A stretch of 64,000 bases of DNA. Source: Bacteroidota bacterium. Its GTDB lineage: Bacteria > Bacteroidota > Rhodothermia > Rhodothermales > Rubricoccaceae. The stretch is from NCBI GenBank assembly GCA_039821555.1, contig JBCBNX010000009.1:85389-149388 (forward strand). The letters run 5' to 3'. Below, piece after piece: positions 34,247-43,485 of the stretch (the first letter of the stretch is position 1; each line of letters opens with the position of its first letter). Made by a program: the position numbers and the translations under genes. The notes under the pieces are model-generated. The model saw only the letters and a program-made list of their open reading frames with translations, made no database searches and was not told the DNA's origin.

Positions 34247-34279
34247 GCGCCGGGCTGCCTTCTGGCCGCTCGGCGCTTT
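34247..34279 (+). terminator. Intrinsic terminator
   Basis: Stem of 9 pairs including one G-U (34247-34255 with 34268-34276), extended by a 3-bp inner stem across one mismatch, followed by TTT. It lies between the membrane-protein gene and the convergent BtuF-like gene. Confidence 0.7.
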
Positions 34280-34296
34280 GCGTTGAGCCCACGCGT

Positions 34297-35091
34297 TCAG
34301 GCCAACGTCTCGCGCAGTTGCGACAGGTACGCGGGCGTGTGGCGCAGGCGGCTGCCGTACCACGAGCACAGTTCACCATCGATGCCGTGGACGCGCACGC
34401 CGGGGAGGGCTGCGGCAATCTCGCCGTGGTGCGCGGGCTTGAACGGGTACGGCTCCGACGAGAGCAGCACGAGGTCGGGTGCAACGGCGCGGAGGTCGTC
34501 GGCTGTGACAACAGGGTAGCGCGTATGATCGCCGAAGACGTTCACGAAACCCGCTTTTTGGAGCACGTCGTGGATAAACGTGTCGCCGCCGATGGTCATC
34601 CACGGGTCGCGCCAGATGAGGTAGGCCACCCGCAGTGGGGCCGCCTCCGTGGCTTCCCGAGCGAGCGCGCCGAACCCGGCCGCGATCTCGTCGACGAGCG
34701 CCGTAGCCTGAGTACTCCGCTCCACCAGTGCGCCCACCTCGCGGATCATCGCGAGGGCATCGGCGACCGTGGCCACGTCGGTGACGAAGACGGGACAACC
34801 CTCAGCGATAGCCTCGACCTGCTCGCGGACGTTCTCCTCCTTGTTGGCGATCACGAGGTCCGGCGCGAGCGCCGCCACCCGGTCGAGCCGCACGCTCTTC
34901 GTCCCGCCGACGATCTGCTTGCGCGCCTTCCACCCCGCTGGGTGCACGCAAAACCGCGTCAGCCCCACGACCTCGTCATCCAGCCCGAGGCCGGCCAGCA
35001 GCTCCGTCTGGCTCGGCACCAACGACACGATCCGGCGAGGCCGGAGTGTTTCGGTGACTCGGTGGTTCAGTTTTTCAGTATCGATGAACAT
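34297..35091 (-). CDS. BtuF-like helical-backbone metal/cobalamin-binding protein
   Basis: A 264-residue periplasmic-binding-fold protein of the cluster A-II (BtuF/FhuD/TroA-like) class. The N-terminal lobe RRIVSLVPSQTELLAGLGLDD and GGTKSVRLDRVAALAPDLVI, the long backbone helix, and the second lobe VAYLIWRDPWMTIGGDTFIHDVL are typical of cobalamin-binding relatives. There is no visible signal peptide (it starts MFIDTEKLNHRV), and no permease or ATPase is next to it. Either the true start is elsewhere or the protein works with a distant transporter or in the cytoplasm. Confidence 0.82.
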   Translation of the reverse strand: MFIDTEKLNHRVTETLRPRRIVSLVPSQTELLAGLGLDDEVVGLTRFCVHPAGWKARKQIVGGTKSVRLDRVAALAPDLVIANKEENVREQVEAIAEGCPVFVTDVATVADALAMIREVGALVERSTQATALVDEIAAGFGALAREATEAAPLRVAYLIWRDPWMTIGGDTFIHDVLQKAGFVNVFGDHTRYPVVTADDLRAVAPDLVLLSSEPYPFKPAHHGEIAAALPGVRVHGIDGELCSWYGSRLRHTPAYLSQLRETLA

Positions 35092-35127
35092 GTCCCTACT
35101 GAACCCCTGAAGAACAGCACTACTGAA

Positions 35128-36636
35128 TCACTCCCCGAGCGCACCGAGGAGCCGCCCCATCAGCCCGTCGAACGAGCCGTTGCTCATCACGAGCGCGAGG
35201 TCGCCAGGGCGGAGTTCGGCGAGCAGGTCGGGCAGGAGCGCGTCGACACTCTCGTAGGCAGCGGCGGGCGTGCCGCGGCGCGTGATCTCGGCGGCGACGG
35301 CCTGCGGGTCAAGGAAGTCGGCGGGGTCGTCGTTGTGGCGCAGCGGCGGCGTCTTGAGGAAGACCGCGTCGGCGGCGTCGAAGGACTCGGCGTAGCGAGC
35401 CTCGAAGAGCTTGCGGCGGGACGAGTTGCTGCGCGGCTCGAACACGGCCACGAGGCGGCGCGCCGCCCAGCGCTCGCGGACGGCGTCGAGCGTCTTCGCC
35501 ACGGCTGTCGGGTGGTGCGCGAAGTCGTCCACCACCAGCACGCCGCCGGGTTGCCCCTTCACCTCTTGTCGCCGCTGCATGCCGCGGAACGTCGCCAATC
35601 CAGCCGCGACCTCGTCAGGCGACAGCCCCTCGGCGAGCGCGAGCGCGGACACGGCGAGCGCGTTCATGCGGTTGTGCGCGCCGCTCATCGGCAGGAAGAC
35701 CTCCGCGACGGTCGCGCCGTCCACGACGAGGTCGAAGCGCTGGCCGCCCTCTCCAGCCCGGGCGTTCTGCGCCGTCACGTCGTTGCCCGCGTCGAGGCCA
35801 AACGTGCGCACGGCGGCCGTGGTATGGTCGGCGAGCGCGCGGACGTGTGGGTCGTCGCCGTTGAGGACGAGCGTGCCAGGTACCCCTGTGACCGGGCTGC
35901 CGTAGGTGCCAACGAGCGCGGCGAAGGCCTCGAACGCGGCGCGGTAGTCGTCCCAGTCGTCGTAGATGTCAGCGTGGTCGAACTCTAGCGAGGTCACGAT
36001 CGCGTCGGTGGGCCGGTAGAGCAGCATCTTCGGGCGCTTGTCGAAGTAGGCACTGTCGTACTCGTCGCCCTCGATGACAAAGTGCGGCCCGCTGCCGACG
36101 GCGCACGTCCGGTCGAGACCTGCCATCACGCCGCCGACGAGGAAGCTAGGGGCGCGGCCGGCCTCGCGGAGCACGTGCGCGAGCAGCCCCGTGGTCGTCG
36201 TCTTCCCGTGCGTCCCGGCCACGACGAGGCTCCGGCGCTGCTGCAAGAAGACGTGCGCGAGCGCGCCCGGCAACGAAGTCTGGACGAGGCCGTGGTCGCG
36301 GGCGTAGGCGGCCTCCGGGTGCGTCGGCGTGCAGGCGTTGCCAACGACGGTGAGGCTCGGTGCCCCCCGCTCAGACGTGGGTGCGAGGTGCGCGGGGTCG
36401 TAGCCTTCGAGCACGCGAATGCCAAGACGATCAAGTCGCGTGCTCATCGGCGGGTAGGCGGCGGCATCGCTGCCGCGGACGGCATAGCCTGCCTCGCGTA
36501 GCAGTTCGGCGAGCGCACCCATGCCCTTGCCGCAGATGCCGATGAGATACACATCGTCGAGCGCGGCGGGCGAGGGCAGCGGCGGGCGGTCGAAGATCCG
36601 GAGGGTGGCGTCGGGGTAGTCGGCGAGCGGGCGCAC
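35128..36636 (-). CDS. mpl: UDP-N-acetylmuramate:L-Ala-gamma-D-Glu-meso-DAP ligase (Mpl)
   Basis: A 502-residue Mur-ligase-family enzyme that joins recycled murein tripeptide to UDP-MurNAc. It shows the Mpl/MurC N-terminus VYLIGICGKGMGALAELL, the ATP P-loop VVAGTHGKTTTTGLLAHVL, FVIEGDEYDSAYFDKRPK (distinctive of Mpl) and GAHNRMNALAV. The presence of MAHHPTAV-like DDFAHHPTAV in the C-terminal domain also fits. It lies 60 bases downstream of the photolyase gene on the same strand. It indicates a peptidoglycan recycling route. Confidence 0.92.
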   Translation of the reverse strand: MRPLADYPDATLRIFDRPPLPSPAALDDVYLIGICGKGMGALAELLREAGYAVRGSDAAAYPPMSTRLDRLGIRVLEGYDPAHLAPTSERGAPSLTVVGNACTPTHPEAAYARDHGLVQTSLPGALAHVFLQQRRSLVVAGTHGKTTTTGLLAHVLREAGRAPSFLVGGVMAGLDRTCAVGSGPHFVIEGDEYDSAYFDKRPKMLLYRPTDAIVTSLEFDHADIYDDWDDYRAAFEAFAALVGTYGSPVTGVPGTLVLNGDDPHVRALADHTTAAVRTFGLDAGNDVTAQNARAGEGGQRFDLVVDGATVAEVFLPMSGAHNRMNALAVSALALAEGLSPDEVAAGLATFRGMQRRQEVKGQPGGVLVVDDFAHHPTAVAKTLDAVRERWAARRLVAVFEPRSNSSRRKLFEARYAESFDAADAVFLKTPPLRHNDDPADFLDPQAVAAEITRRGTPAAAYESVDALLPDLLAELRPGDLALVMSNGSFDGLMGRLLGALGE

Positions 36637-36696
36637 GAGACGAGGCGAGCGTGGTGGGAGGTAGTGAGAGGAAAGGTATGGACGCCGCCAGCACGC

Positions 36697-38337
36697 TCAC
36701 CGTCCGTCTTGCTCGAAAAGCGGGGCGGGACCAGGTCGCTGGGGCGGCTTCGGGCGCGTCCGTTTTGACGTCGACCCGTTGGATCTCCACGTCCGAGACG
36801 ACGGCGAGCGCCGCGAGCCGTGCCGGGCGTAGACGGCGTCGGCGAGGGCTTTCGTCTCCGGGCGGCGCTTGATGGCGTAGTAGTCGGCCTTCATCGCCTT
36901 CGAGGACGCGGCCCAGTCGACGAGCGGGGCCGGATAGCCGTCTACGGGGTGATCGTGGTGGTAGAGGATCGACAGCGCCGGGACGTCGGCGAGTTCGGGG
37001 ATCCACTGCTTCACGAACCGCGCCTCGGGGTCGTGGTCGGCGAGTTGCTTGTGCGGCGAGTAGACGCGGAGCTGGTTGATGCCGACAACGCCCGCCTGCA
37101 TCTGCGTCTGCGAGATATGGATGCCGGGGACGTAGTCGGCCCAGCGCTGCGCGAGCGGGTAGAGCGTCGTGCGCCAGCCGATGCGGAGGCTGTGGACGGC
37201 GGCGCTCGTCACCATCGCACGCATGCGAAAGTTGAGGAAGCCCGTCGCGGCGAGGCAGCGCATGCAGGCGTCCACGAGCGGCCAGCCCGTCCGACCCACG
37301 AGCCACGCGTCGAGGTGGTGGTCGCCCGGTGTGGGGAGCGCAGCGTAGGCAGCGTTGAGCGGCGCGAACTCCATCTGCGGCTCCGATTCGAGGCGCTGCA
37401 CGAAGTGGTCGCGCCAGTGAAGGCGGCTCAGGAAGCTCCGCAGCGACTTGCGCCAGCGCCCGGCGTCGGGATGACCGATCTGCGCGAGTTCGAGGATGCG
37501 CTGCTCGGTCGCGGCGTAGGCCTGCCGCCCGGTGAGCGTTCCCCAGGCGAGGTGCACCGAGAGCCGCGAGCCGCACCGGAACGCCGTGTTGGGCGACGAG
37601 ATACCGCCGGAGTAGCACAGCCCACGCCGATTGAGGAAGTCATCGAGGGTGGTCTGCGCCTCCGTCTCGCTGACCGCCTGCCGGTGCGCTTGCTGCGCCT
37701 CCGTGAGCGGATGGCCGAGTGCCGCGGGCACGGCGACCGGCGCTTCGGCAGAATCGTCGAGGAGCGCCGCGACGGATGCTTCGAGCGCACGGGCGACCTC
37801 GGGGACCTGGATACGTTGGAGCGCCTCCGCATCGGGCGCGGCGAGCGGGCCGTCGGCCATGAACTGCTTCCAGCGCTTCGTGCGTGCGTCGCGGTCTCGC
37901 AACGGACGGAAGACGCCCGTCTGCCGATGCTCGTGCAGCGCGATGCCCTGCGCCTTGGCCCACCGCCGCACGGCCTTGTCGCGCGTGAACGTCACGTCTG
38001 ATCCGTATTCCTCGTGCGCGTGGATCGCCGCGATGCTATCGCCCGCCTCCGTGAGTGCCGCGTACAGCCGATCGAAGGCCTCGACGGCGTCGGCGTGTAG
38101 GACGAGCACATCGCCGCCGTGCGTGCGGAGCCGGGCGCGGAGGTCGGCGAGCGCCTCGGCCCAGGCGGCTACGTGCAGCGGCCCCGTCTCCTCGGCGTTC
38201 AGAATCGCCGGCTCGACGCAGAACACGGGCAGCACGGTCGTCCGCCGTGCCTCGGCCTCGGCGAGGGCCGCACACAGCGCAGGGTTGTCAGCAAAGCGGA
38301 AGTCTTGCTTGAGCCACCAGAGAACCGGCGCGTACAT
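36697..38337 (-). CDS. Photolyase/cryptochrome-family flavoprotein
   Basis: A 546-residue protein with an N-terminal antenna-binding domain (VLWWLKQDFRFADNPAL, about 5-140) and a C-terminal FAD domain (about 280-500) with WRDHFVQRLE, GWPLVDACMRCLAATGFLNF, MRAMVTSAAVHSL and GINQLRVYSPHKQL. It would use blue light to repair UV photoproducts or to sense light. The branch (CPD class I-like or a bacterial cryptochrome) cannot be set by eye. The last 40 residues after HGSRR are Arg/Ser/Pro-rich and may be a disordered tail or the result of a late frameshift. Confidence 0.88.
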   Translation of the reverse strand: MYAPVLWWLKQDFRFADNPALCAALAEAEARRTTVLPVFCVEPAILNAEETGPLHVAAWAEALADLRARLRTHGGDVLVLHADAVEAFDRLYAALTEAGDSIAAIHAHEEYGSDVTFTRDKAVRRWAKAQGIALHEHRQTGVFRPLRDRDARTKRWKQFMADGPLAAPDAEALQRIQVPEVARALEASVAALLDDSAEAPVAVPAALGHPLTEAQQAHRQAVSETEAQTTLDDFLNRRGLCYSGGISSPNTAFRCGSRLSVHLAWGTLTGRQAYAATEQRILELAQIGHPDAGRWRKSLRSFLSRLHWRDHFVQRLESEPQMEFAPLNAAYAALPTPGDHHLDAWLVGRTGWPLVDACMRCLAATGFLNFRMRAMVTSAAVHSLRIGWRTTLYPLAQRWADYVPGIHISQTQMQAGVVGINQLRVYSPHKQLADHDPEARFVKQWIPELADVPALSILYHHDHPVDGYPAPLVDWAASSKAMKADYYAIKRRPETKALADAVYARHGSRRSPSSRTWRSNGSTSKRTRPKPPQRPGPAPLFEQDGR

Positions 38338-38481
38338 GACGACAAGAAGCGATAGAGGAGAAACGAGCGCCTACGACGTTGGTCAACGGAACAGGTTCGC
38401 TGCACGTCTTCACCAATCCCCTTGCGCCTAAGCATCGTCTCACCTAGCCTCTCAGTAACCCTCGCCACTGATCTAAGCCCG

Positions 38482-39375
38482 ATGCCCTCCCTACCTGCCG
38501 CCTCTTGGCTTTGCTGTGCAATGCTCGCGACTTCGCTTGGCAGCGCTCATGCTCAAGAGACGTGCTCGCTCGGCAAAGGCCTCGTTCTTCTCAACACGTC
38601 ACCGCCCACTGATTCGATTCGGGTGCACAACTTTGTGAGCGAGCCAGAGGAATATGTCGTCGAGCGACGAGTGAATGCGGATGGAGACTCTGTCGCGTGG
38701 CGGATGCCCCGAGAAGTAGCGCGCACCCTGTTGTTCTATCAGCCACCCGGGTACGGCACTTCTGACTCAGCTGTGGTACCCGTCGAAGCACTTGGCGGAG
38801 AACTAGAGCCGGTCACCTTTCCATTTTACGGCGGGCCTGCCTACACGACGTTCAGCGACTCTGTCTGGTTCAGTCCATTCGCTCATAGGCCACACAAATC
38901 TGCGTTCGGTCTTCGCTGGGTCGGTGAGCGAGGGAAGTGGCTGCATGTTGTCGTCCATGAGGAATCCGATACAACGTTGTGGATCCGAGACGAGCGATAC
39001 GTAGCTGCGTTCACCTGGGAAGAGCTATACCACTCGAGCACCCTCGTTGGACGCGCTGCGTCATGGATCCAGACTGAAAACGGGCCAAGGACAGTGTTTG
39101 ACGCCGATGGCTTCCCCGTCTACGAACAACCCGTGCGTATTCAACCAGATGACGCCGCTGAGGCGGTTGAAGCGAGAGGCGAGGACTGCTTCCGCGTTAA
39201 GGATGTGCAAGGCGACTGGCTACGCGTCAGTCCGCTCGACTGCCGACTTCGTGTCCGCCCCGTCACCCAGGCGACTGGTTGGATCAGATGGTGCCGCGGG
39301 GACCAGCAGCTAGCGTTCCCAACGTTCGACCAGGGCTATGTCGGACTGATCGACGAGCGCAAAGGAGGCCGGTGA
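38482..39375 (+). CDS. Secreted protein of unknown function with SH3-like C-terminus
   Basis: A 297-residue protein with a signal peptide (MPSLPAASWLCCAMLATSLG, cleavage after SAHAQ). The middle has no recognised domain. The C-terminal part (about residues 225-275) reads CFRVKDVQGDWLRVSPLDC then WIRW, like a bacterial SH3/GW-type domain. The ATG at 38482 is preferred to a TTG at 38422 because it gives a compact signal peptide. Base composition is lower in G+C than the neighbours. The gene ends one base before the stop of the convergent dehydrogenase gene. No T9SS domain. Confidence 0.65.
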   Translation: MPSLPAASWLCCAMLATSLGSAHAQETCSLGKGLVLLNTSPPTDSIRVHNFVSEPEEYVVERRVNADGDSVAWRMPREVARTLLFYQPPGYGTSDSAVVPVEALGGELEPVTFPFYGGPAYTTFSDSVWFSPFAHRPHKSAFGLRWVGERGKWLHVVVHEESDTTLWIRDERYVAAFTWEELYHSSTLVGRAASWIQTENGPRTVFDADGFPVYEQPVRIQPDDAAEAVEARGEDCFRVKDVQGDWLRVSPLDCRLRVRPVTQATGWIRWCRGDQQLAFPTFDQGYVGLIDERKGGR

Positions 39376-39376
39376 C

Positions 39377-42241
39377 TTACAGCACCGTAACCCGCGTGTG
39401 CACGATGTCGGTGTCGCTCTGCACCCGCAGCGTGTAAGTCCCAGGCGGTAAGCCACGAACGTCGAGCGTCGCGTCGCCCGGCACAACCGTAGCCGTGCGC
39501 ACCCGGCGGCCCAGCACGTCGAGCACGTCGATGCGGAGCGGGGTCGTGCTGGGCGCGTCGAGACGCAGGTGGAGCAGGTCGCGCGTGGGGTTGGGGTAGA
39601 CTTCGGCGATACGGAGTGCTGGGGCAGTCGGCACGGGCGCGTCGGTGCTCACCCGTACGCCCTCGACCTCGACGAACCGGGCCTGGGCGGCGCGCTCGGC
39701 GTCGTGGCTCGCCACCGCCACGCCGAGGTAGACGACCGCGTCCGCCTCGATCTGCGCGGTCGCACACGGCCGTAGCGGCTTCTCCCCTGCCGCCACGAGC
39801 ATCCGCACCGTCGAGCCGACACGTTCGAGCGCAAGGCGGTCGGGCATCGCCCCGGCGTCGCACGGGAGCACACGGCCCGCGTCGCCTTCGGTAGGGCGCA
39901 CGCGGAGGCTGGGCGTGCCGTCGGTACCTACCTGAGCGAACGCCATCGCGTCGCGACCTCGTAGCCCGGCCCGCAGCATCACGCCCGCGACGGCGTCCGG
40001 CGGCCCGGTGAGCGCGTCGAGCCTCGCTTCGAAGACCCCGTTGCCGTCGAGGCGTTGGTAGGCGAAGCGGGCGTAGTCGCGGGTGCTGTCGGGAGCGAGG
40101 CCAGTGCCGGTGAGCGTCAGCGTACCGTCCTGCCAGTCGGCGTCGCCGGGGGTGCGGGTGCCGAGGTCGCGCGTGTGCCAGCCCTCGGGCAGGCCATGCG
40201 GCGTCTCGGCGTGCAGGATCACGTCGCGCACGGTGGTGACGCCCACCGGGTCGGTAGCGGTGAGGCGGACGCGGTAGCCGACGTAGTCGCCGGGGATGCC
40301 GTGGTCGGGAATCGGGAATAGCACCGACGGCCCCTCGGCCTCGAAGACGTCCGGGTGCTCGTGGATGTCGTGGAGTTGGAGCACGTCCCAGCGGACGGTC
40401 ACCGCCTCGCCCTCGGGGTCGCGCACGTCGGCATCGAGGCGCACCGCACCGCCGATGGGCACGGTCGTGCCGTCCTCGGGCCGAAGCGCGACCACCAGCG
40501 GCGGCGCGGAGCCGACCACCACGTCGAGGAAGTAGCGCGCTGAGGCTCCCTCAGGGTCGGTCACCACGAGCGTGGCGGTGTACGCGCCCGGCTCGGCGTA
40601 GGTATGCGTCGGGGCCACGGCATCGCTCGTCGTGCCGTCGCCGAACGTCCAGACGTAGGTGAGCGCGCCGCCTTCGGGGTCGAACGACGCGCGGCCGTCG
40701 AACGCGACCGTGCGGAGGGCATCGCCGAAGGGTGCGCTCGCCGAGGCCACAGCCACGGGGCTGGCGTTCGTGTCGGCTCCGTCATAGCCCAGCCGGTAGA
40801 CTCGGTTAAAGACGATGTCGATCCAGTGCAGCCACTCAGAGGCGGGGTCGTAGCGCAGCGCCACGATGAAGCCCGCGTTGGTGCCAAAGACTTCGTGTTC
40901 CACCAAGCCTTGCGCCGTCGACACGGCGGTCCCGATCCAGCGATAGGGGTAGTCGGCATAGAACACGCGCCCGTGGTAGCGCGCTGGGTAGGCCGTGCCC
41001 TCGTAGACCGCCCCGCCGACGAGCGAGCGGCTCTCCAGGCCTGGCAGGGACGAGAGGCTGGGGTCCTGATGGCTCCACCGGCCCGCTGGCTCGGTGTGGT
41101 CGAGCGTGGTGCAGTCGTACCCGGCGGGCGGCGCGGTGCGCTCGTACCAGTCCTGGCGCTCCGGCCCCTCGAAGCACGGCCAGCCGAAGTTCTCGCCGCC
41201 GCGCGCCACGTTGAGCTCCTCCCAGCTGTACCACCCCACGTCGCCGATGTGGAGCGTGCCGGGGCTGCCGTCGTCCGGGTCCGCGCTGCCGGTGACTGTC
41301 TCCACGGCGAAGCGGAACGGGTTGCGCAGCCCGTAGGCCCACACCTTCGATGCGGCGTCGGTACCGTCTCCTGTCCAGAACGGGTTCGAGGGCAGCCCGA
41401 GGCCCGTCGCCGAGTCCAGGCGCAGGATCTTGCCCGCGAGGCTACCGAGGTGCTGCGACCGATAGGCCCCGAGATCGTCCGTCGCCGCGAGCCGTCCGGC
41501 CCCGAAGCATTCCGGGTAGAGCCCGCCCGTGTCCGGCTCCTCGTACGACGCTGCATCGCCCGTGCCCACGAGGAGCGTGCCGTCCGCCCCGAAGGCGATG
41601 GTGCCGATGGTGTGCGAGAGGTAGCACGCCGGGATGCCCGCTGCGAACGTGTCGCCGAGGAGCACGCGGCGCGAGGCCGGGTCGGCGCGGTTGGGATCGG
41701 CGGCGGACGCGGTGTAGCGCGTCACCCGCCCGAAGGCGTCGAAGCGCTCAGCGTCCTCGTCGGAGCCGGTGCCTCCGTCGGGATCGACGACGTAGACGAG
41801 GTAGACGTGCCCGTTCTGGGCAAACGCCGGGTCGAGCGCCAGCCCGAGCAGGCCGCGGTCGTGGTGGTCGAGCACCTCGGCGCTCACGTCGAGGAACGGG
41901 ACATCCAGCTTGACCCCGTCCTCGACGATGAACACGCGTCCACCCTTCTCGGCGACGAACAGCCGCCCATCCGGCGCAACCGCCAGGTCGACGGGCGTGT
42001 CGAAGACGGCCCCCGAGGCCGCGTTCTCGCGGTAGAAGCCAGGCGGCAGGTCGAGGATCGCCTCGCTCGCCTCTACCTTGCCCACCGGCGCGTCGTCCAT
42101 CAGTAGTGCGCTTGCTGGCCAGCGCGGCGCGGTCTGCGCAGCCGCACCTGGACTCGTCGCGGCGAGCACCGCGAGGAACAGCAGAAGACGGCACGTGGCG
42201 CGTACCAGAGCGAAGGCGAGACGATGAGGGTGCGTGCGCAT
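39377..42241 (-). CDS. Secreted PQQ-type sugar dehydrogenase with PKD and T9SS sorting domains
   Basis: A 954-residue protein. A signal peptide (ends near GAAAQ, residue 36) is followed by a glucose/sorbosone dehydrogenase beta-propeller (about 60-470: LAVAPDGRLFVAEKGGRVFI, HDRGLLGLALDPAFAQNGHV, NPFWTG, HIGDVGWYSWEELNVARGG). Then come a PKD domain (LTYVWTFGDGTTSD), a second Ig-like segment, a lectin-like region (about 690-850) and a T9SS sorting domain (YPNPTRDLLHLRLD, GLPPGTYTLRVQS). It probably oxidises sugars at the cell surface. The start at 42241 is preferred over a frame 89 codons longer that lacks a signal peptide. Confidence 0.87.
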   Translation of the reverse strand: MRTHPHRLAFALVRATCRLLLFLAVLAATSPGAAAQTAPRWPASALLMDDAPVGKVEASEAILDLPPGFYRENAASGAVFDTPVDLAVAPDGRLFVAEKGGRVFIVEDGVKLDVPFLDVSAEVLDHHDRGLLGLALDPAFAQNGHVYLVYVVDPDGGTGSDEDAERFDAFGRVTRYTASAADPNRADPASRRVLLGDTFAAGIPACYLSHTIGTIAFGADGTLLVGTGDAASYEEPDTGGLYPECFGAGRLAATDDLGAYRSQHLGSLAGKILRLDSATGLGLPSNPFWTGDGTDAASKVWAYGLRNPFRFAVETVTGSADPDDGSPGTLHIGDVGWYSWEELNVARGGENFGWPCFEGPERQDWYERTAPPAGYDCTTLDHTEPAGRWSHQDPSLSSLPGLESRSLVGGAVYEGTAYPARYHGRVFYADYPYRWIGTAVSTAQGLVEHEVFGTNAGFIVALRYDPASEWLHWIDIVFNRVYRLGYDGADTNASPVAVASASAPFGDALRTVAFDGRASFDPEGGALTYVWTFGDGTTSDAVAPTHTYAEPGAYTATLVVTDPEGASARYFLDVVVGSAPPLVVALRPEDGTTVPIGGAVRLDADVRDPEGEAVTVRWDVLQLHDIHEHPDVFEAEGPSVLFPIPDHGIPGDYVGYRVRLTATDPVGVTTVRDVILHAETPHGLPEGWHTRDLGTRTPGDADWQDGTLTLTGTGLAPDSTRDYARFAYQRLDGNGVFEARLDALTGPPDAVAGVMLRAGLRGRDAMAFAQVGTDGTPSLRVRPTEGDAGRVLPCDAGAMPDRLALERVGSTVRMLVAAGEKPLRPCATAQIEADAVVYLGVAVASHDAERAAQARFVEVEGVRVSTDAPVPTAPALRIAEVYPNPTRDLLHLRLDAPSTTPLRIDVLDVLGRRVRTATVVPGDATLDVRGLPPGTYTLRVQSDTDIVHTRVTVL

Positions 42242-42410
42242 GCCCGCAACATAGCCTCCATCGCGCTGCTTCGGTAGCGCACGGGTTGTTTCTGCGTACC
42301 CATCGACGCGGGCATTGAACTCCGTGCCAGCCGAGGCCCACCCGTGCCGTAGCTTCGCCGCTCCAAACCGCTCTTCCCTATCGCCACCGGCTCCCCAGCC
42401 GACCGCTCCC

Positions 42411-43451
42411 GTGCGCGAAGTCACCTTCGTCCGACAGAACGCCGAGGCCTGGCAGGCCCTCGAAACCACGCTCGCCGACGGCGACGCGTCCCCCGACGCG
42501 CTCGCCAAGGCCTACGTGCGCCTCCTCGACGACCTCGCCTACAGCCGCACGTTTTACCCGCGCTCGCCCACGACGCGCTACCTCAACGACCTCGCCGGGC
42601 AGGCTCACGCGCGCCTCCACCGGACCCGCCGGGAGGCACGGAGCCGCGTCGCCCGTTTCTGGCGCGAGGAACTGCCGCGCGTGGTCTACGCCGAGCGCGT
42701 CCCGCTCCTCGCCGCTGCCGCGCTCTTCCTCACGATGGTGGCCATCGGGGTGCTCTCGACGATGAGCGACCCCACGTTCGTGCGCCTGATCCTTGGCGAC
42801 TTCTACGTCAACATGACGCTCGCCAACATTGAGGCGGGCGACCCGATGGCCGTCTACAAGGACGCGCATCAGGTAGACATGACGTTCGGGATTACGATCA
42901 ACAACATCCGCGTCTCGTTTCTCGCCTTCGCCGGGGGCATCCTCGCCGGGCTCGGCACGGTCTACATCCTGCTCGTCAATGGGGTGATGGTCGGCGCCTT
43001 CCAGGGGTTTTTCTACCAGCAGAACGCGTTCTACGAGGGCGTCTTTCTGGAGTCCGTGCTGACCATCTGGATCCACGGCACGCTAGAGATCAGCGCGATC
43101 ATCCTCGCGGGCGGCGCGGGCTTCGTGATGGCGCGGGGGCTGCTCGCGCCGGGGACCTACCCGCGCGGCGTGGCCTTTCTGCACAGCGCGCGGCAGGGGC
43201 TCAAGCTCATCATCGGGCTGGTGCCCATCTTCATGGCCGCGGGGCTGCTGGAGAGCTTCGTGACGCGCTACACCGAGATGCCGACCGTGCTGAGCGTGCT
43301 CATCATCGGTGCCTCGGCGGCGTTCCTGCTGTGGTACTTCGTCGCGCTCCCGATCCGCTGCCATCGCGAGGACGAGGCGGCACGGCTGCCTGCAGCGCAG
43401 GCCGTGACGGAGGCCATAGCGAAGGCCGTGCCCGCGGTCGCCTCGCCCTGA
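42411..43451 (+). CDS. SpoIIM-family (stage II sporulation protein M-like) membrane protein
   Basis: A 346-residue integral membrane protein of the SpoIIM/DUF95 family. The soluble N-terminus REVTFVRQNAEAWQALE is the usual start of non-sporulating relatives and argues for the GTG at 42411. Membrane segments follow from residue 120, with the conserved NNIRVSFLAFAGGILAGLGT, FYEGVFLES and WIHGTLEISAIILAGGAGF. In this group the name does not imply sporulation. Such genes commonly stand with MoxR, DUF58 and DUF4129 genes, as here. It opens the cluster running to 51549. Confidence 0.88.
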   Translation: MREVTFVRQNAEAWQALETTLADGDASPDALAKAYVRLLDDLAYSRTFYPRSPTTRYLNDLAGQAHARLHRTRREARSRVARFWREELPRVVYAERVPLLAAAALFLTMVAIGVLSTMSDPTFVRLILGDFYVNMTLANIEAGDPMAVYKDAHQVDMTFGITINNIRVSFLAFAGGILAGLGTVYILLVNGVMVGAFQGFFYQQNAFYEGVFLESVLTIWIHGTLEISAIILAGGAGFVMARGLLAPGTYPRGVAFLHSARQGLKLIIGLVPIFMAAGLLESFVTRYTEMPTVLSVLIIGASAAFLLWYFVALPIRCHREDEAARLPAAQAVTEAIAKAVPAVASP

Positions 43452-43485
43452 CCTCTGCTCCTGCTCGACCTTCTCTCTCGACCCC

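Noticed and set aside
42411..43451. Evidence for sporulation from the SpoIIM-like gene
   Set aside because: SpoIIM-family proteins are widespread in non-sporulating bacteria next to MoxR/DUF58; no other sporulation gene is present.
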